A DNA stretch of 50,614 nt from Pezizomycotina sp. ARF18. Lineage: Eukaryota > Ascomycota. Shown piece after piece: positions 46,801-50,614 of this stretch. Each line of letters starts with the position of its first letter. Within the stretch, counting starts at the first letter, position 1. The stretch covers positions 1 through 50,614 of the forward strand of contig AZLU01000176.1 in the NCBI GenBank assembly GCA_002224055.1, written 5' to 3'. A program made the position numbers and the translations under genes. The notes under the pieces are model-generated. The model ran no database searches. It saw nothing but the letters and a program-made list of their open reading frames with translations, and was not told where the DNA came from.

Positions 46801-47693
46801 AGGAGGTCCTCGTCGTCGGAATCGCCCGCCACGGTTTCCTCTTCCTCGTAGATCATGCGATATTATAAAATCCTACAGTCGTAAAAGATGTAGTTAGCGA
46901 AAGCCGAACACGACAAAACAAGAAGCATTTTTAAAGAAATGCGACGATGACGACAAAAGTAGAAAACGGGGATCAACGGGGATGAATTTACCATGTCCTG
47001 AGCCTCGCTATACCCAGAAACACCAAACCTCGCCTCGAGACTACGCAGCGCCCTCTGCAACTGCTGAATCTTACGTCTCTGGCTCTCCTTCTCCTTCTCC
47101 GCCTCCCGGAGTTTAACCTCCGCAGCCGCAAGGCTCTTCTCCATCCCCTTATAAGCCTCCACACCGACCTTCTTCTCCTCCTCGAACTCTCTAATCTTCT
47201 CGTTCGCCGTCCGACAGCTTATTAACAGTCCTCAGCAACTCCGCCTCCCTGGCCGCCAACATCGTAACCGTCTGGTCCAAATCAACCTGGACCTTCTGCA
47301 ATTTATCGTAACCGTTGTTGAGCGCGATCTGCATGTTGCGCTTTTCCGCTTCGGACTTTTTGTTCTGTACTCTTCGGAGCGGAGTTTGTCCGTGATGCCG
47401 GTCATGAGCTTGAGTTGCGTCTTTGGCTTCGAGCTGCTTCGTGAGGTCGGAGTGGAGCTTGAGTTTCGCGTCTTTGGTCTCGAGCTCTGCCATGAGGGAG
47501 GACGTTTCTGGTGGTGAGGTCGGCGATCGTAGTGTGCACCTTCGACAGGTGGCTGGCAGTGCCAGCGGCAGAGGAGGAGTTGACGAGGTGCGGGGATGAA
47601 GTACGGACGGTGTGCCGGATTTACCGTGGCGGGGAGGCGCGGGGGTTACCACGCGGGGAGGCGCGGGAGTACCGCGATGGGAGGACGCGACAT
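43886..47693 (-). CDS. Ten-exon coiled-coil, acidic protein with GKEGF-x-FDR motif
   Basis: Exons on the minus strand: 47693-46992, 46872-46794, 46703-46564, 46456-46363, 46290-46087, 46012-45875, 45795-45720, 45652-45574, 45493-44401, and 44255 to about 43886. Introns are GT-AG, often with GCTAAC branch sites. Exon 1: MSRPPIAVLP, then a long coiled coil (LKLHSDLTKQLEAKD, DKLQKVQVDLDQTVTMLAAR, EKSLAAAEVKLREAEKEKES). Exons 2-8 are short and acidic (EEEETVAGDSDDEDLLSD; DRNEDDDLQVVESMPVIRIE). Exon 9: PRGFGPVRDFFDYLQHEE, an acidic block, then DDFFLGHGKEGFKFDR and TIERLLGIEAY. Exon 10: FSTLNELHHYITQSGR and a Lys-rich end. A paralogue of the 36949-38901 gene. Several one-base breaks. Function not recognised. 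The exact 3' stop is uncertain because of frame changes near the A run. Confidence 0.6.
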
Positions 47694-47849
47694 CCTTTGA
47701 ATAATGACGAAGCAGGACAAACTTATCTGACGAAAATATAAAAGGAGGATAAAATGACGGTAAAACTTTGCAACACAACAATTGGAAGATGTAGAACAGG
47801 AATGAATGAGAGAAATCACAAGCGTCAACAGCAACCACGTAAGTAGAGG

Positions 47850-50614
47850 GTGTATATAATATAGAACAAACTTGATAGTTAAACGACGATTCTTATCTCT
47901 TTTTTTTTATCTCTTTCCCTTTTACTTTAATCTTTTAATGTAGTATTTTTTAAACTCTTCTGGTAGATTTGTATACTACTTTCGTATGGAAGCAGGTAGT
48001 TGGTTAAAGCAGATCTTATATCGTTTGTTTGAAGTGGTAAACAGAAGGGGAAGAACAGGGGGAAGTGGATTTTGTGGATTTTGGTTGTGTGAGGTAAGAA
48101 GAGGGGAAGAAAGAGGCACGAAAATGGCACGCAGCGTGAAAATTTATTTTATAGGTCCGCCGAACAAAGTCGACATGCCAAGCGGGAAAAACGAAAAAAA
48201 AAAAAATTTTTTTTTTTATTTAATTATTTTTTTCTTTTTTCACCTGTAAGTGCGTTCCGTAGGGGCTAACCCTTGGAGAGGGAAAAATAGCGGTGCGTGT
48301 TAGCTAGCTAAAAAGGGCATTTTCACGTGGGCTAATTAATAGATAATTAATTTATTATTGGAAAAATCCAGTTTGGAGATTCTGTTGACGATTGTAGATT
48401 GCGGGATGAAGAAACAGGATTTTATGTGGATGCTCTGTTTTGATATCGCCGAGATATTGGATTCCGTTGATGATTGACCGCTCGTAGACTCCGGGGGGGA
48501 GGTCATCATCCTTTCCCAATAGCCGTATGCGCATCGGGATTAGACGCTCTGCACATGTGGCAGACTCTTTTTTTTTTTTTTTTTTTTGCTTTCTGCTCTA
48601 CGAAACAGGTTCTTGTTTCCAATACATCGCCGCAAGGTAGAGAATACATTAGACGCGTCAGTCGCTGGCGATTTTAGCCAGTCGTCCATCAGAACCTAGA
48701 CTCACGAGAATATGGACATGCACACACGCTTGTATTGCTATATTTGTCTATTATTTTTTTAGTTTTTTGTTACAGGATAATCAGTAATGCTTAACTTTTA
48801 TACATTGTAAGCGATGAAGGAGTAAACCCTTTCAATTATGAGCCAAGCCTTTCCCAATCATACTATCATAGGTAGCAGGGGGAGGAGAGGAGAGGAGATT
48901 GATGTCAAAATAAGGTTGATCGCTTCTGTATATTCCCTGCATTTTTTTTCTCAAATAGCCTTAGTACTGGCGCTACCGATCTCCCTCTCAACACGCGAAA
49001 GCTATTTTCCCTCTTTTTAACTTTCCATTTCTTACCTCAAGAGCTTAATTGAGAGGCTCCTCCCTCCGTACCACCATTCAATAAGAACAAAAGGAAAGGG
49101 AAAACAACGTATGAAAGCCAAGTACCTTTGATCGCCGATTTAGCGATCGTACTACCGGGAGATATTTGACGTCGTCGGGGAGAGTTGGGAATACAACCAT
49201 ATAAGAGAGCTTCGCCGACGTCGACTGCCGTCTCTAAATAGGGAAAGATATTTCAAATCAGACCGGGATGTTGCGCTCACGCGTTGTGTAACGTGGAACC
49301 GCAGCGCCGTACTTTCGGAGGTTTGCTTCAACTCCCGCACAAAACCAAAAAAAAAAAAAGAGACCGCGAGATACAAATGATGTCAAAATTGGGGCCTGAT
49401 GAATAGGAGAGGAAATTTGGAATCTTTTATTATCGTAGGAAATAAAAGCTTCATTCCCATGTGTCTTTGATACCAGACTTGGTGGTTGTGGTAGTCGGCG
49501 TTGCAAGGTAAAGGCGAAGATAATAGAAAGAAGTCAGACGAAGGCTTGGCTCGCAATTGCGACTCTTCGTGTCTTCTTCATTATTTCCGCAAGGCCAAAC
49601 AACCCAAAAAGAAAAAAGAGGAATCGGATGTTTTATCTTCTCGGTTCTCCCGCTCTCGCAGAGCAGAAACACGGCCAGAGTAATGAAGTACGATCGAATA
49701 TCGAAGCCTCGCCTCAAGAAATGCGATCCAGCGATATTGCATTACAAGGAGTAAGATGCCCTCATGCTGTACAACAAAACAAATCGCGGAGAGGAGGAAG
49801 TAATTCGAGTGCGGTTTGATCTAGCAATTCAACCGCAAGAGACAGTAAGCCGCATGCAGGAAAGAGGAAAACGAGCACTAGGATTTAGTAACAGAAGGCG
49901 GAATATACACCGGCGAGGACGCGTAACGGGAGGGGGGGCAGAAAAGAAGTAGTGGTTAGTTCCTGGAGAAGCCGCTCCTTAGATGCGGAGGTAGATCTCA
50001 AAATAAAAGTGTGGGCGCACGCATTTCAGCTCGAGCAGGAAAGGTTGGGCATCGGCGCGCTTCCGGAGATCACGTATCGGGCTTTCGCAAGAATTGGCAT
50101 TGCAGACGACCTATTCGTTGGGTGTTGAGAAGTTTTTTTTTTTTTTATCTGCTACTCGTTTCTACACTGCTAAGCAGGCTTAGAACTTATTGGCGATTGC
50201 GAAATTTCGAAGTTCTAGTAAGCAGATGTAGAGGCCAAAACGCGCCCCCCCACACAAAAGAATGTATCGCCATGGAGTACGAAACAAAACAGTATCCGCA
50301 AGCAGCGCCTCAAAGAAATTGCTTTCCATCACGAACTTTCACATTTTTTTTTGTTTAATTTGATATTACATTCTAGACTCTAAGAGACTCTAGCTAGCTA
50401 CGGGAGTTGAGCTTAATGACATAGTTGCTCTAATTTTGCTAAAGTTTCTTGCAGAGCTTGCTAAAATGCTCCGGCAGGGACAAAGTCTAACAATAATAAT
50501 AAACGACTGCGAAATGAGTAAGCTATAAGTATGGTATTATATTGTGATGAGTGAGAAAAGAAAACAATTCAGTACCTCTGATCTAGAATATGAAGAGATT
50601 TTAATAGTTGCCGA
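47850..50614. other. Gene-free stretch to the window end
   Basis: No convincing gene. T runs at about 48570-48587 and 50133-50145. Open frames at 49451-49717 (-) and 50011-50358 (+) lack domains, signal peptides and splice context. Regulatory DNA of the minus-strand gene must lie in the first part. Confidence 0.4.

Noticed and set aside
1-50614. tRNA, rRNA and CRISPR
   Set aside because: No convincing cloverleaf with A and B boxes, no rRNA stretch and no regularly spaced direct repeats were seen by eye; a tRNAscan-type search would settle the tRNA question.

Overview
The window looks like nuclear DNA of a filamentous ascomycete (Pezizomycotina). Introns are short (about 45-100 nt) GT-AG introns with CTAAC-type branch sites. 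Small secreted proteins start with fungal signal peptides. A HET (heterokaryon incompatibility) domain is fused to ankyrin repeats, a combination typical of Pezizomycotina. I cannot name the genus. There are no bacterial-type operons and no rRNA, tRNA or CRISPR that I can support.

Positions 1-23,100 hold the most unusual content: about fourteen loci (called K1-K14 here) that encode small secreted cysteine-rich proteins built from knottin (inhibitor-cystine-knot-like) units, C1-x6/7-C2-x5-C3C4-x3/4-C5-x(6-14)-C6. K9 is a minimal, intact, single-unit gene. K4, K5, K12 and K13 are multi-unit arrays. K10 joins two units through a linker with Kex2-type Lys-Arg sites. Almost every unit is cut by a phase-1 intron between C1 and C2, so an internal exon carries C2-C6 of one knottin plus C1 of the next. 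This gives symmetrical exons that can be duplicated without breaking the frame. K12 and K13 use a fixed CHIPGG motif at that junction. K4/K5 and K12/K13 are tail-to-tail pairs, and a possible MITE lies between K12 and K13.

Positions 23,100-31,800 are gene-poor. They hold a putative membrane glycoprotein (25,523-26,458, +) and an intact three-exon secreted protein with a Pro/Gly-rich stalk and a PhiA-like domain (26,938-27,835, -). Positions 31,836-36,561 hold a HET-ankyrin protein with a strongly acidic tail, followed by an (AAAT)n/(TA)n microsatellite.

Positions 36,949-47,693 contain two distant paralogues of an unnamed coiled-coil family, a nearly uninterrupted plus-strand copy and a ten-exon minus-strand copy. 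They share a GKEGF-x-FDR motif and a following ERLLG motif. Between them lie an acidic coiled-coil gene and a broken fragment. Positions 47,900-50,614 show nothing convincing.

Many genes carry single-base breaks. Where exon phase can be calculated the exon is almost always one base short, never long. This fits deletion errors in the assembly at least as well as pseudogene decay, so most are called CDS with the breaks stated. K1, K2 and K12 carry changes that cannot be single-base deletions (an in-frame stop, uncertain splice sites, an altered splice acceptor) and may be real pseudogenes.
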